Shown: positions 1 to 10,176, counted from the stretch's first letter. The stretch is DNA of 64,000 nt from Gilliamella apis (GCF_030758615.1 NZ_CP132381.1:682001-746000); one strand, 5' to 3'. Notes: generated by a model from the letters alone, not told the origin. Program-made: numbers and translations.

Positions 1-860
1 TTGGCCATGAAGGTGTGGGTATTGTGACTAAAATTGCACCTGATGTAAAAAGTTTGAAGATTGGAGATCGTGTTAGTATTGCATGGTTCCATGCAGGTTG
101 TGGTACCTGTGAATATTGTATCTCGGGTAACGAAACATTTTGCCGAAGTGCTTTAAACTCAGGTTATAGTGTCGATGGTGGTATGGCTGAACAATGTATT
201 GTCAAAGCTGATTATGCGGTAAAAGTCCCCGATGGACTTGATCCAGCCCAAGCAACTAGTGTGACTTGTGCTGGGGTGACTACTTATAAAGGCATAAAAG
301 TAGCCGATACTAAACCGGGTCAATGGTTGGCTGTATTTGGTATTGGTGGGCTTGGTACTTTGGCTATCGAATATGGTAAAAATGTTTTCAACAATAAAGT
401 TGTAGCGATTAGTAACAGTGATAGTCAGCTAGAGTTGTGTAAGAAACTTGGCGCTGATTTAGTGGTTAATCCTAAAAAAGTGGCTGATGTTGGTGCTTAC
501 ATAAAAGAACATACCGATGGTGGTGTGCATGGTGCGGTGGTCACTTCAGTTACTAAAACAGCATTTAATCAGGCTATTGGTTCTGTACGTCCATTAGGAC
601 GAGTTGTTGCATTGGGTCTACCTTCTGAAACAATGGATTTAAGTATTCCTAAGACAGTTCTAGATGGTATTCAAGTGCTCGGCTCATTAGTTGGTACTCG
701 TGAAGATTTAGCGGAAGCATTTCGTTTTAGTGCTGAAGGTAAAGTTGTACCAATTGTAGAAAAACGTCCTCTTGAAGATATTAATGATATGATTGACGAA
801 ATGAAAGCAGGTAAAATTCGTGGTCGTATGGTTATTGATATGAAAATGAAGAAAAAATAG
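1..860 (+). CDS. adhP: Zinc-dependent alcohol dehydrogenase, 5' end outside the window
   Basis: Medium-chain zinc alcohol dehydrogenase that interconverts ethanol and acetaldehyde with NAD in the cytoplasm. The frame is open from base 3 and reads GHEGVGIV, the catalytic-zinc signature, so the N-terminal part (about 55 residues by comparison with E. coli AdhP, 336 aa) lies upstream of the window. A structural-zinc cysteine cluster (CGTCEYC, then C of ETFC), the Rossmann glycines GIGGLG and the C-terminal segment KIRGRMVID all match AdhP closely. A strong terminator follows directly, so this is the last gene of its transcript. An internal GTG near base 15 is not the start because the conserved motif begins before it. 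Confidence 0.93.
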   Translation, partial: GHEGVGIVTKIAPDVKSLKIGDRVSIAWFHAGCGTCEYCISGNETFCRSALNSGYSVDGGMAEQCIVKADYAVKVPDGLDPAQATSVTCAGVTTYKGIKVADTKPGQWLAVFGIGGLGTLAIEYGKNVFNNKVVAISNSDSQLELCKKLGADLVVNPKKVADVGAYIKEHTDGGVHGAVVTSVTKTAFNQAIGSVRPLGRVVALGLPSETMDLSIPKTVLDGIQVLGSLVGTREDLAEAFRFSAEGKVVPIVEKRPLEDINDMIDEMKAGKIRGRMVIDMKMKKK

Positions 861-885
861 TAATTATTGCATCATTAACTTATTG

Positions 886-912
886 AAAGTCAGCTTTATG
901 CTGACTTTTTTA
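886..912 (+). terminator. Rho-independent terminator after adhP
   Basis: A nine-base-pair perfect stem (AAAGTCAGC, loop TTTAT, GCTGACTTT) is followed by a T run. It lies 25 bases after the adhP stop codon. Confidence 0.9.
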
Positions 913-1033
913 TTGACAGTAACTTCTGATCTGGAAAGCTTTTTTTCTATTAAAATTAATCTTGCTTGTTTTTTATAAATAAAGTCCTATTATAGGCAAA
1001 TTTTGCTTTATTGATCAGTTTAAGAGGTTATTT

Positions 1034-2481
1034 ATGTCTGAACACAATTTAGAGAATAATTTGCGGAAAGATCTTGGTTTAGTTTCTGCATTATCACTCG
1101 TTGTTGGAATGGTTTTAGGCGCTGGTGCATTTATGAAACCACCTGCTGTATTGGAAGTCGCTGGCGATTATAATTTTGCTTTGTTAGCGTGGATTATTGG
1201 TGGAGTTTTTTCAATTTGTGGTGGTTTAACGTTATGTGAGCTAGGGGTTATGTTCCCGAAAACTGGGGGCATGCTGGTTTATTTAGAAAAAATTTATGGT
1301 GCTAAAGTTTCTCATTTATATGGTTGGATGATCACTGTACTTTTTGCTCCATCATTAGTTGGGGCTTTGGTTGGTTATTTTAGTTCTGTATTTTGTTTAT
1401 TATTTGGGATCAATGATGCCTATCGTATGGCGGTAAGCGCTGGTGTTTTGGGGCTTATTGCATGCATTAATTCAATTGGTGTAAAACAGGCTGGCTATCT
1501 ACAAACGATTGCTACCTTTTGTAAGCTTGTTCCAATTTTGTTGCTAGCCATATTTGGATTATGGAAAGGTAATGGTCAAGTTGCATTATTTAGTGCTAGT
1601 GGACAAGGTATTGAAACTTACGCACCATTTGCAGTGGCAATATTGGCAACACTATTTGCTTATGATGGATGGGCGCAGGTTGCATCTGTTGCTGGTGAAA
1701 TTCGTAATCCATCAAAAGTATTACCTAAAGCAATTATTCTCGGCATAATATTTTTAGTGATTGTTTATGCTTGTATCAATATTGCGTTATTTAAGATATT
1801 TCCGGTACAAGAAATGGTTACGCTTGGGCATGACGCTTCAGCAGTTGCTTCACAACGCATGTTTGGACATTTAGGCGGTAATTTAGTTGCTGTTGGTATA
1901 ATGGTTTCAATTCTTGGTGGTATTAATGGTTATATCATGACTTTATCTCGAACTATTTTTAGTATGGGAGAGCGAGGAACCATCATTGGAGCAAAATTTT
2001 TAAGTACCATTGATGACGATAGCCGTTCACCAGTGAATGCAATTATTATATTGGTTGTTTTTTCATTCCTTTATTCAACCCTGCTTGATGCTGATCGTTT
2101 ATCTGAAATCTCAATGTTCTCTATTTGGGTTTTTTATCTATTGACATTTATTGGGGTAATTATCGCCAGGAAAAATTTGCTGATATCCCAAGACCTTATA
2201 AAGTCATTGGTTACCCAGTTATTCCTCTTATCGCTATTTTAGGCGCTGGCTATGTTATATATGGTATGTTAATTCACCAAACAGTAAATGGGATTGCTTC
2301 AATTGTGTTAACTTTAATTGGTTTGCCTCTTTATTACTATTTTGATAATAAAAATAAACATATTGAACTTTCACTTGGTGAAGTAAAGAAATACCAATTT
2401 AAAACTAAGTATATGATTGCAATATCTTCAATTATTATTGTTTTAGGTTTAATCGCTTACGGTTATTTTGTAATCAAATAA
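1034..2481 (+). pseudogene. APC-family amino-acid permease split by a one-base frameshift
   Basis: Amino acid-polyamine-organocation transporter of the inner membrane, substrate not assignable. The first reading frame (from ATG 1034, with AAGAGG at 1022-1027 as ribosome binding site) carries the N-terminal membrane segments with the family pattern GMVLGAGAFMKP. It runs out of frame in an A5 run at 2171-2175 and stops at 2242. The remainder (KFADIPRPYKVIGYPVIPL, then two to three membrane segments) continues one frame over to the stop at 2481. Adding a single A gives one 482-residue protein, the normal length for the family. The break is either a real mutation, a phase-variable tract or an assembly error. 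Confidence 0.85.
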
Positions 2482-2514
2482 TCGTTAAGCATATTTATTC
2501 AACAATTGTTAATT

Positions 2515-2539
2515 AAAACCGACAGATGTCGGTTTTTTT
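2515..2539. terminator. Bidirectional terminator between convergent genes
   Basis: Stem AAAACCGACA / TGTCGGTTTT with a two-base loop. It has a T run on the plus side and an A run on the other, so it can serve both the permease (+) and the acetyltransferase (-). Confidence 0.85.
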
Positions 2540-2557
2540 ATAACCAAATAATTAAAC

Positions 2558-3103
2558 CTAATTAGCAATCAAACCATAAATATTTTGGTCGTGAAAAGTT
2601 CCATTAATATATTCAGCTTGTTTTAGGGTTCCTTCGTAACTAAAACCACAACGTTTGGCTATAGCATTACTTTTCTCGTTATTAACTGCGCATTTAATGA
2701 CAAATCGTCTAATTATTTTTTGCATAGCGTAATGCTTTATTAATGCATTGATTGCGACGGTCATAATTCCATTGCCCTGTTTTGAGCTATCTAGCCAATA
2801 ACCGATATAAGCTGTTTTATTATTTTTATCAATCTGATTAAAAGATAGTAATCCAATAGCTTGACCTTTTAATAAAATGACATAGGTTTTGCTTTCATTC
2901 TGTTGATGTTTTAACCAACAAGAATCTAAAAACAGCGCTGTATCCGTTTGGTTTTTCACAAATTTAGGCCATGCCATAAATTGACTAAAGTACTCTCTAT
3001 TGTTAGTGATAATGTTATAAATATCTGATGCATATTGATTATTTGCTGGTGCTAAACAAAGATGTTTATCAACATCAATCATATCTTTTTGATTATTGGT
3101 CAT
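2558..3103 (-). CDS. GNAT acetyltransferase, RimL-like
   Basis: 181-residue acetyl-CoA-dependent N-acetyltransferase of the family that includes ribosomal-protein acetyltransferases RimL and RimJ. The fold is recognisable from TAYIGYWLDSSKQGNGIMT (the acetyl-CoA-binding loop, here Q-x-N-G-I instead of the usual Q/R-x-x-G-x-G/A) and from the downstream segment NEKSNAIAKRCGFSYEGTL, typical of RimL-like enzymes. It is a single gene, convergent with the permease. No clear Shine-Dalgarno precedes the chosen ATG, and a second ATG seven codons in is possible. The true substrate (ribosomal protein or other amine) cannot be told from sequence. Confidence 0.8.
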   Translation of the reverse strand: MTNNQKDMIDVDKHLCLAPANNQYASDIYNIITNNREYFSQFMAWPKFVKNQTDTALFLDSCWLKHQQNESKTYVILLKGQAIGLLSFNQIDKNNKTAYIGYWLDSSKQGNGIMTVAINALIKHYAMQKIIRRFVIKCAVNNEKSNAIAKRCGFSYEGTLKQAEYINGTFHDQNIYGLIAN

Positions 3104-3229
3104 TATTAACTTTTTTAAAATACCGAACGAAGTTATTTAAACATTTTAAACAAATTATGTTGTCATGTATATTAAATAAACTATGTTGTCGAAAGTTGAT
3201 AGGATAAGTTGTAGTACGATGAAGTGGTA

Positions 3230-3256
3230 TAAAATTGCCAGACTAGCAAGTCTGGC
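3230..3256 (-). terminator. Terminator of the ascorbate-family PTS operon
   Basis: Perfect eight-base-pair stem GCCAGACT / AGTCTGGC with a four-base loop. On the minus strand it is followed by a short T-rich tract, and it lies 33 bases after the EIIC stop. Just beyond it are two near-identical 13-base direct repeats ending TATGTTGTC (about 3149 and 3179) of unknown meaning. Confidence 0.75.
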
Positions 3257-3288
3257 ATCATATTATTACTTAATGAAAAGATAAAAAT

Positions 3289-4653
3289 CTATTTTTCATT
3301 GTTACTTTTTTTAGGTTTTGTTAATGTATTATGTACAACTAACAAAGCAAAAATAGCGACAAAGATTCCCATAATAATATCTTTATTGAACCAATTTGCC
3401 ATATTGCCCAGAATAATGCCTACACCACAGAAGTCTACATCAGAGAAAGTTGTGTTAGAAAAGCCAAGTGACCCTAAAACTGGTAATAAAAGTACTGGTA
3501 AGAATGTAACTAATAAGCCATTGGCAAATGCACCAAGCATTGCTCCTCGACGGCCACCCATAGCATTACCAAACACCCCTGCAGTTGCACCACAGAAGAA
3601 ATGAGGGACAACACCAGGTAAAATAAGCACAGCATTTAGTTGTCCTAATACAAATAATCCAACTAATCCACCAAGAAAACTAAATAAAAAGCCAATTAAT
3701 ACTGCATTTGGTGCATAAGGGAAAACAACCGGACAGTCTAAAGCTGGTTTTGCATTTGGCACTAATTTTTCTGAGAAGCCAGTAAATGCAGGAACAATTT
3801 CGGCTAAAATCAGTCTAACCCCTTGAAGGATAATGAATACACCTGCTGCAAATGTGATGGCTTCAATAATGGCATAAACTAAATAATTATCTCCCTTACT
3901 TAAGTTTTCTTGAATATAATCAGGGCCAGCAAATATCGCTAAAATTAAATAGATAATCATCATCGTTAATGAAATAGAGATTGAACTATCACGTAAAAAA
4001 CTTAAGTTTTTCGGTAAATTCATTTCTTCAGTTGAACGAGATCCTTTACCAAAAGCTGAACCAAGCCAACCCGCTAATACATAACCTAAGGTACCGAAAT
4101 GACCGAATGCAACATCATCATTGCCAGTTATTTTTCGCATTTGTGGTTGGGCTAAAGCTGGGAAGAATGCCATGATCAAGCCGAGAACTAATGAACCAGT
4201 AAATACTAATTGCCAACCTTCAAATCCAGCAACGGTCAAAATAATACTGATCATACATGCCATATAAAAAGTATGATGGCCTGTTAGAAAAATATATTTT
4301 AAACATGTGAACCTAGCAACCATAATATTGGCCACCATGCCGAATGCCATAATTAATGCTGTTGCCGTACCATATTCATTTAAAGCCATTGAAACGATAG
4401 CTTCATTATTAGGGATGATACCTTGAAGTTTAAACGCTTCTTCAAACATTAATCCTAATGGAGTAATTGCGCTGATTAAAACTGTTGCACCACCACCTAA
4501 TACTAAAAATCCTAAAATTGTTTTAACCGTTCCTTTAACTGTATCCGCAAATGATTTTCGTTGCGCTAATAGCCCAACCATGGCAATTAGACCAACGAGT
4601 ATTGCTGGTACTTTTAAAATATCAACAACGAATTTAATTACTTCTTGAATCAT
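3289..4653 (-). CDS. PTS EIIC membrane permease, ascorbate (UlaA/SgaT) family
   Basis: Integral-membrane sugar-translocating subunit of a phosphotransferase system. The 454-residue length, about ten to eleven hydrophobic segments, and stretches such as GHHTFYMACM, ITGNDDVAFGHFGTLGY and GFSEKLVPNAKPALDCP match the UlaA family (E. coli UlaA is 465 aa). It is the third gene of a IIA-IIB-IIC operon, 15 bases after IIB. Family members carry L-ascorbate. Here no ulaD, ulaE, ulaF or ulaG homologue is next to it, and the likely regulator is LacI-type instead of UlaR, so the substrate may be a different sugar or acid. Confidence 0.9.
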   Translation of the reverse strand: MIQEVIKFVVDILKVPAILVGLIAMVGLLAQRKSFADTVKGTVKTILGFLVLGGGATVLISAITPLGLMFEEAFKLQGIIPNNEAIVSMALNEYGTATALIMAFGMVANIMVARFTCLKYIFLTGHHTFYMACMISIILTVAGFEGWQLVFTGSLVLGLIMAFFPALAQPQMRKITGNDDVAFGHFGTLGYVLAGWLGSAFGKGSRSTEEMNLPKNLSFLRDSSISISLTMMIIYLILAIFAGPDYIQENLSKGDNYLVYAIIEAITFAAGVFIILQGVRLILAEIVPAFTGFSEKLVPNAKPALDCPVVFPYAPNAVLIGFLFSFLGGLVGLFVLGQLNAVLILPGVVPHFFCGATAGVFGNAMGGRRGAMLGAFANGLLVTFLPVLLLPVLGSLGFSNTTFSDVDFCGVGIILGNMANWFNKDIIMGIFVAIFALLVVHNTLTKPKKSNNEK

Positions 4654-4668
4654 AGCAATACCTCATAA

Positions 4669-4941
4669 TTAGGCTTTATTAAAGTGCTCAACGAGTTTCT
4701 GTTCTAAATCGTTGATATCAATAATATTATTTAAAACCACTAATTTATCTTGTGGAATGCCAGAGCTTGCAGCTAGATCTTTAGTCATCACAAAAAGATC
4801 CGCTTGTTCTGGTGTGGCGGAGGCGAGATCTGCATGTGTTACTTCTGCATCAATGTTTAATTTTTTGAGTACTTTTTTGATATTCATTTCAACCATGAAG
4901 CTACTACCAAGCCCAGAACCACAAACTGCCATAATTTTCAT
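4669..4941 (-). CDS. PTS EIIB, ascorbate/galactitol family
   Basis: Cytoplasmic phosphocarrier of 90 residues that takes phosphate from IIA and hands it to the sugar in IIC. The N-terminus MKIMAVCGSGLGSS contains the P-loop with the phosphorylated cysteine, Cys7. The start is placed at ATG 4941 because AGAAGGA precedes it at good spacing. An upstream in-frame ATG at 4986 would lie inside the preceding IIA gene. It is the middle gene of the operon, with IIC 15 bases downstream. Confidence 0.92.
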   Translation of the reverse strand: MKIMAVCGSGLGSSFMVEMNIKKVLKKLNIDAEVTHADLASATPEQADLFVMTKDLAASSGIPQDKLVVLNNIIDINDLEQKLVEHFNKA

Positions 4942-4972
4942 ATTATTTATCCTTCTATTAATTGATTTGAAT

Positions 4973-5416
4973 TTAATAACGATCAATTATTGTTAAAATT
5001 TCATCGCTATTTTTAGCATTAAAAATTGAATTAACATCATCTGATTCAGCGAATAATGATGCTAACTGAGTTAACATTTCGATGTGACTAGTGCTATCAC
5101 TAGCGGCCAGCAAAGTAATTAAATAAACAGGGTCATTTTCTTCTGAATTAAAATTAACGCCATTTTTAACTAATAGCATTGATAAACCTAAATTATTTAC
5201 CCCTTGTTCGGGTCTGGCATGAGGCATTGCAATTCCCGGTGCTAATACATAGTAAGGACCAATAGATTCATGCAATTGAAAGATAGCATCAATATAGTTT
5301 GGTGTTATTGATTTGTTCTCTAATAATGGAGCAGCACAAAGCTTAATTGCTTCTTTCCAATCTTTCACCGAATCAACAATCTTTACAGTTTGACCCGTTA
5401 GCCATTGATTTAACAT
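4973..5416 (-). CDS. PTS EIIA, mannitol/fructose-type fold (UlaC-like)
   Basis: 147-residue cytoplasmic phosphoryl carrier, first gene of the operon. The motif GIAMPHARPE contains the phosphorylated histidine (His66) that receives phosphate from HPr. The length matches UlaC (about 154 aa). A strong GGAGG lies six bases before the ATG, and the leader contains a plausible promoter (5458-5487) and a LacI-type operator. Confidence 0.92.
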   Translation of the reverse strand: MLNQWLTGQTVKIVDSVKDWKEAIKLCAAPLLENKSITPNYIDAIFQLHESIGPYYVLAPGIAMPHARPEQGVNNLGLSMLLVKNGVNFNSEENDPVYLITLLAASDSTSHIEMLTQLASLFAESDDVNSIFNAKNSDEILTIIDRY

Positions 5417-5457
5417 TTTACCTCCGAAAAACTGATTTATTATTTGTTAATATTACG

Positions 5458-5487
5458 ATAATAGAAAATTAACACATTGGCTAACAA
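5458..5487 (-). promoter_or_regulatory. Probable sigma-70 promoter of the PTS operon
   Basis: On the minus strand, TTGTTA and TATTAT are separated by 18 bases, which would start transcription near 5451 and give a leader of about 35 bases. Other AT-rich alternatives exist nearby, so the exact boxes are uncertain. Confidence 0.45.
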
Positions 5488-5512
5488 TAATAATTTAAAA
5501 AGAACAAAAATG

Positions 5513-5526
5513 TGATAGCGCTATCA
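5513..5526. promoter_or_regulatory. LacI-family operator between PTS operon and regulator
   Basis: TGATAGCGCTATCA is a perfect 14-base palindrome with a central CG. It fits the general LacI-family pattern TGnnAnCGnTnnCA. It is the only such site in the spacer between the divergent PTS operon and the LacI-type gene, about 26 bases upstream of the proposed PTS -35 box. The overlapping TGTGATAGCGCTATCA also resembles a poor CRP site, so CRP cannot be excluded. Confidence 0.7.
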
Positions 5527-5732
5527 TTTTTTCGTGAATAATTTTTCTATTTTGTGATTTAGATAGCATTTTTAATATATATTTGAAAAAAAATGGTCAT
5601 AGCATAATATTATAATAATCTCATTATTTTGATTAAACATTTAAATTAATTAATTAACATATTGTAATTGTTAATGTTTTTAGGATTTGGAGTATACATT
5701 TAACTACTGGTTAGCTCTAGTTGAGATCGAAT

Positions 5733-6764
5733 ATGCAAGATACCAAAAAACGCAGAAGTACAGGTCAAACTACTTTATTTGATGTCGCTAAATATGCTGG
5801 TGTTGGTACGATGACTGTTTCACGAGCATTGCGAACGCCAGATAAGGTATCGGATAAACTGCGCCAAAAAATCCAATTAGCTGTTGAGACATTAGGCTAT
5901 AAACCTAATATTGCAGCTAGCTTGCTAGCATCCGCTTCTGCCAATAAAGTTATTGCTGTTATTACTACAAAAATTTATGAAGATTCAACCCGCATAGCCC
6001 TTAATTCACTGCAAGCATATTTACTTAAAGAAGGTTATACCACAGTTATATTTGAATCTTATTATTTTTATAAACGAGAATCACAACTATTAGATACTCT
6101 CTATAGTAATAATCTTGAAGCGATATTACTTTTTTATATTGAACATGATGATTTTATTGAAAAAATATTAAACAATAAAACAATTCCTACTTTCAATATT
6201 GGTAAGCAGTATGATGAATTGGCTAATATACATATAGAAGTAGATGATAGTTTGGCAATGAGTATGTTGACGGAACAGGTAATAAAAAAAGGCTATCGCA
6301 ATATTGGTTTACTTTGTGCTAACCACCAATGCCATGTTTTTCAACAGCGGTTACATGGTTGGCATAAAGCTATGTTAAACAATCACTTGCCAACCCATAG
6401 AATAATTAATCCTGCTAAACCAGCTAATTTTAGTACTGGTAGTGAATTACTGCCAGATATTTTATTGAATTGGCCTGAATTAGATGCGTTAGTTTGTACT
6501 ACTGATGAGCTGGCATGTGGTGTGCTTTATGAATGTCAAAGACGGCATATTCGAGTTCCTTATCAATTAGCTGTTTGTGGATTTGGTAATAGTGAATTTA
6601 GTCAGGTAAGTATTCCAACGCTCACAACAGTTTCTCTACCTTCAAAGAAAAAAGGTGAGTATATTGGTAATTTATTATTGAATGAATTAACAGATAAAAG
6701 TGGTCATTCAAATTTTGAAATCTCAACTCTAACACCAACAATTTGCTTAAGAGATAGTTTGTAA
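5733..6764 (+). CDS. LacI/GalR-family transcriptional regulator
   Basis: 343-residue repressor with an N-terminal LacI helix-turn-helix (TLFDVAKYAGVGTMTVSRAL, then hinge helix KPNIAASLLAS) and a C-terminal periplasmic-binding-protein-like sugar-binding domain ending SEFSQVSIPTLTTV. It is divergent from the ascorbate-family PTS, with a matching operator in the spacer, so it probably represses that operon and is relieved by its substrate or a phosphorylated form. ATG 5733 is taken as start. A TTG at 5721 would add four residues. The gene nearest in style is GntR of E. coli (gluconate), but the ligand is not readable. Confidence 0.88.
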   Translation: MQDTKKRRSTGQTTLFDVAKYAGVGTMTVSRALRTPDKVSDKLRQKIQLAVETLGYKPNIAASLLASASANKVIAVITTKIYEDSTRIALNSLQAYLLKEGYTTVIFESYYFYKRESQLLDTLYSNNLEAILLFYIEHDDFIEKILNNKTIPTFNIGKQYDELANIHIEVDDSLAMSMLTEQVIKKGYRNIGLLCANHQCHVFQQRLHGWHKAMLNNHLPTHRIINPAKPANFSTGSELLPDILLNWPELDALVCTTDELACGVLYECQRRHIRVPYQLAVCGFGNSEFSQVSIPTLTTVSLPSKKKGEYIGNLLLNELTDKSGHSNFEISTLTPTICLRDSL

Positions 6765-6819
6765 TTTAACCAGAAAGTTAATTGTTTAAAGAAATACTCT
6801 AAGTTTGAATTAATCTAAT

Positions 6820-6948
6820 AGCGACGTGAATAAAAAGAACGACGAGAGCTAGGATTGACTCGCCTTACGGGTAGTTGCTAAAGCAACGCAGTCTCGTGCT
6901 ACTTGGCTTGAACCTTTTATCGGTTCGAATCAAATGCATCGGTGTAAT
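6820..6948. other. Unassigned structured, more GC-rich intergenic element
   Basis: Between the LacI-type gene and tRNA-Pro there is a stretch visibly richer in G and C than the surrounding spacer DNA. It holds nested inverted repeats: ACGAGA (6842-6847) with TCTCGT (6892-6897), GTTGC-TAAA-GCAAC (6874-6887), and GAACC-(7)-GGTTC (6910-6926). The last runs into GGTTCGAATC, which looks like a tRNA T-loop, but no cloverleaf can be drawn. There is no open frame of note. It could be a small RNA ending at the terminator 6952-6983, a tRNA relic or a dispersed repeat. Confidence 0.45.
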
Positions 6949-6951
6949 AAT

Positions 6952-6983
6952 AAAAAAGCCCACTCATTTGAGTAGGCTTTTTT
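6952..6983. terminator. Bidirectional terminator beyond tRNA-Pro
   Basis: Long stem made from AAAAAAGCC-C-ACTCA and TGAGT-A-GGCTTTTTT with a tiny loop. On the minus strand it ends the tRNA-Pro transcript seven bases past the CCA end. On the plus strand it would end any transcript of the structured element. Confidence 0.85.
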
Positions 6984-6990
6984 ATTAAAT

Positions 6991-7067
6991 TGGTCGGCGA
7001 GAGAGGATTCGAACCTCCGACCCACTGGTCCCAAACCAGTTGCGCTACCAAGCTGCGCTACTCGCCG
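6991..7067 (-). tRNA. tRNA-Pro (anticodon TGG)
   Basis: A 77-base cloverleaf on the minus strand. It has a CGGCGAG acceptor 5' half, D-arm, anticodon loop TTTGGGA (anticodon TGG), T-loop GGTTCGAATCC, a matching CTCGCCG 3' half with A73, and an encoded CCA end. It lies 60 bases after tgt in the same direction but has its own promoter. Confidence 0.97.
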
Positions 7068-7078
7068 TTAGGAAGCGC

Positions 7079-7107
7079 ATAATACTGCGCTAACTATAAT
7101 GTGTCAA
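7079..7107 (-). promoter_or_regulatory. Sigma-70 promoter of tRNA-Pro
   Basis: On the minus strand TTGACA and TATTAT are separated by exactly 17 bases and followed by GCGC, a GC-rich discriminator typical of stringently controlled stable-RNA promoters. The predicted start is only a few bases before the tRNA. Confidence 0.85.
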
Positions 7108-7127
7108 TAGTTGATATATAAAATTTA

Positions 7128-8369
<1,242 letters not shown>

Positions 8370-8418
8370 TTATCGTGCTAAGCTTAAATAGACAATATTT
8401 GTAAGGATTTTCGAACCA

Positions 8419-9099
8419 TTGAAATCTATTATTTTATTTATCGCATGTGTTGTAATGCTAATGTTGGTTGGATGTCAGAACCAAACTAGAATAACACCCA
8501 CGATAGTCTCATCTGAAGGAATTAAAACCTTATCGGAACATGATATATTGGCAATTAGTCAACAAGCTTGTATTGAAAATGACAATAGAGCGATTATTCC
8601 TCCTAATTATCATCATCTTAATAGTCGATTATCTAAAATAGCCCAAAGTTTACCGCAAAAAATAAATAATATTGAGTTAAACTATAAGGTTTATATTGAT
8701 ACTGAACCGAATGCTTGGTCAACCGCGAATGGTTGTATTCGAGTCAATAGTGGTTTAATGAAATTACTTGAAGATAATGAGTTACAAGCAGTACTGGCGC
8801 ATGAACAGGCTCATATAGTCCTAAAACATGGAATAAATTTGTTTCGACAAGCTCCTTATATTGAAATTACAGATAAAGCCCATGAGCTTGTGATTATTGT
8901 AAAAGAAGCAACCTCACACCAATATGAGGTTGAAGCGGATAGTTATGCTTTTGACTTATTAGTAGGGGAAAATATAGATCCAATTGGTTTGCTCAATATG
9001 TTAACAAAAATGCCAATTCATTCTGAAAATCAACCAACCTCGCATCCATCAAGAATAAAACGAATATCCAATATTGTTGATAGATTGAATCGTCACTAA
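8419..9099 (+). CDS. M48-family metalloprotease lipoprotein, divergent paralogue
   Basis: 226-residue secreted lipoprotein. The signal peptide ends in the lipobox LVGC (Cys19), so it is membrane-anchored facing the periplasm. It has a zinc-protease site HEQAH (His128-His132) and the third-ligand segment EVEADSYAFDLL, so it appears catalytically complete. It is clearly homologous to the second M48 gene at 10333 (shared N-Y-K-V-Y-I, NAW-x(3)-NGC, SGLM, SHPS). It starts at TTG 8419 with AAGGA 11 bases upstream, a weak initiation set-up. It lies between tgt and queA on the opposite strand and looks like a faster-evolving duplicate of the LoiP-like gene. Confidence 0.85.
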   Translation: MKSIILFIACVVMLMLVGCQNQTRITPTIVSSEGIKTLSEHDILAISQQACIENDNRAIIPPNYHHLNSRLSKIAQSLPQKINNIELNYKVYIDTEPNAWSTANGCIRVNSGLMKLLEDNELQAVLAHEQAHIVLKHGINLFRQAPYIEITDKAHELVIIVKEATSHQYEVEADSYAFDLLVGENIDPIGLLNMLTKMPIHSENQPTSHPSRIKRISNIVDRLNRH

Positions 9100-9144
9100 C
9101 TATTTTTAATTTATTGAATATAAATGCTTTACTTTAGCTATAAA

Positions 9145-10176
9145 TCATTTGTTATTAGTAATTAGCATTGCATCACCATAGCTAAAGAATTGATATTTTT
9201 CTTTTACGGCATACTGATAAGCATTCATAGTGTTCTCATAGCCAGCAAATGCTGAAACCAGCATAATCAATGTTGATTCAGGTAAATGAAAGTTAGTGAT
9301 CAGAGAATCAATGACTTTAAATTGATAGCCCGGGTAAATAAATATTCGGGTATCGGCAAAAAAAGGTGCAATAGTTCCAGTTAGTTGTGCTGCACTTTCT
9401 AATGCTCTGACTGATGTTGTTCCTACGGCAATAACTTTATTTCCGCGAGCTTTACAGTCTAAAACTGCTTTTACAACTGATTCGGGGACTTCTGCATATT
9501 CGGCATGCATAATATGAGTTTCAATATTTTCAACTCTTACAGGCTGAAATGTACCAGCGCCAACATGTAAGGTAACAAATTCCATCTCAACACCTTTTTG
9601 TTTAAGTTTGTCTAATAAAGGTTTATCAAAATGAAGACCAGCCGTTGGGGCTGCGACAGCGCCGGGAACTTTGCTATAAACGGTTTGGTATACTTCACGA
9701 TCTTGAGCATCATCAGGGCGATCTATATAAGGTGGTAATGGAATATGGCCTATTTCATTTAAAATGCTAAGCACATCGTTAGGAAATTGTAGCTCAAATA
9801 ATGCATCATGACGTGCAACCATGGTAACTTGGATATTATCATTTTCACCTAAAATGAGTTCTGCTCCTATTTTAGGTGATTTTGAGGCTTTAATATGTGC
9901 AAGTGCTCGATTTCCCTCTAACAATCGTTCAATCAATACCTCAATTTTTCCACCTGATGCTTTTTTTCCATATAACCGTGCAGGAATTACTTTAGTATTA
10001 TTGAAAATGAGTAAATCACCAGCATTAATACAATCAATAATATCCGTAAATACTTTATCTTCAATTTTACCTGAATGGCCATCAAGAGCTAATAATCGAC
10101 AAGAACTTCTTGTTTCTGAAGGGTATTTTGCAATCAGTTCTTTAGGAAGAGTAAAATCGAAATCAGACAGTTGCAT
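9145..10176 (-). CDS. queA: S-adenosylmethionine:tRNA ribosyltransferase-isomerase
   Basis: 343-residue enzyme that transfers the ribosyl part of SAM to preQ1 in tRNA, giving epoxyqueuosine. It follows Tgt in queuosine synthesis. Recognised from [46 protein letters not shown] and [19 protein letters not shown]. The start is ATG 10176, eight bases after GAGGA. An earlier in-frame codon at 10203 is unlikely. The two M48 protease genes on the plus strand flank it. Confidence 0.96.
   Translation of the reverse strand: MQLSDFDFTLPKELIAKYPSETRSSCRLLALDGHSGKIEDKVFTDIIDCINAGDLLIFNNTKVIPARLYGKKASGGKIEVLIERLLEGNRALAHIKASKSPKIGAELILGENDNIQVTMVARHDALFELQFPNDVLSILNEIGHIPLPPYIDRPDDAQDREVYQTVYSKVPGAVAAPTAGLHFDKPLLDKLKQKGVEMEFVTLHVGAGTFQPVRVENIETHIMHAEYAEVPESVVKAVLDCKARGNKVIAVGTTSVRALESAAQLTGTIAPFFADTRIFIYPGYQFKVIDSLITNFHLPESTLIMLVSAFAGYENTMNAYQYAVKEKYQFFSYGDAMLITNNK

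Noticed and set aside
5511..5528. CRP site TGTGATAGCGCTATCA
   Set aside because: The right half departs from TCACA, whereas the same bases form a perfect LacI-family palindrome beside a LacI-type gene, which explains them better.
6910..6940. GGTTCGAATC in the structured element as part of a second tRNA
   Set aside because: The flanking bases do not form a T-stem and no acceptor or anticodon arm can be drawn upstream.
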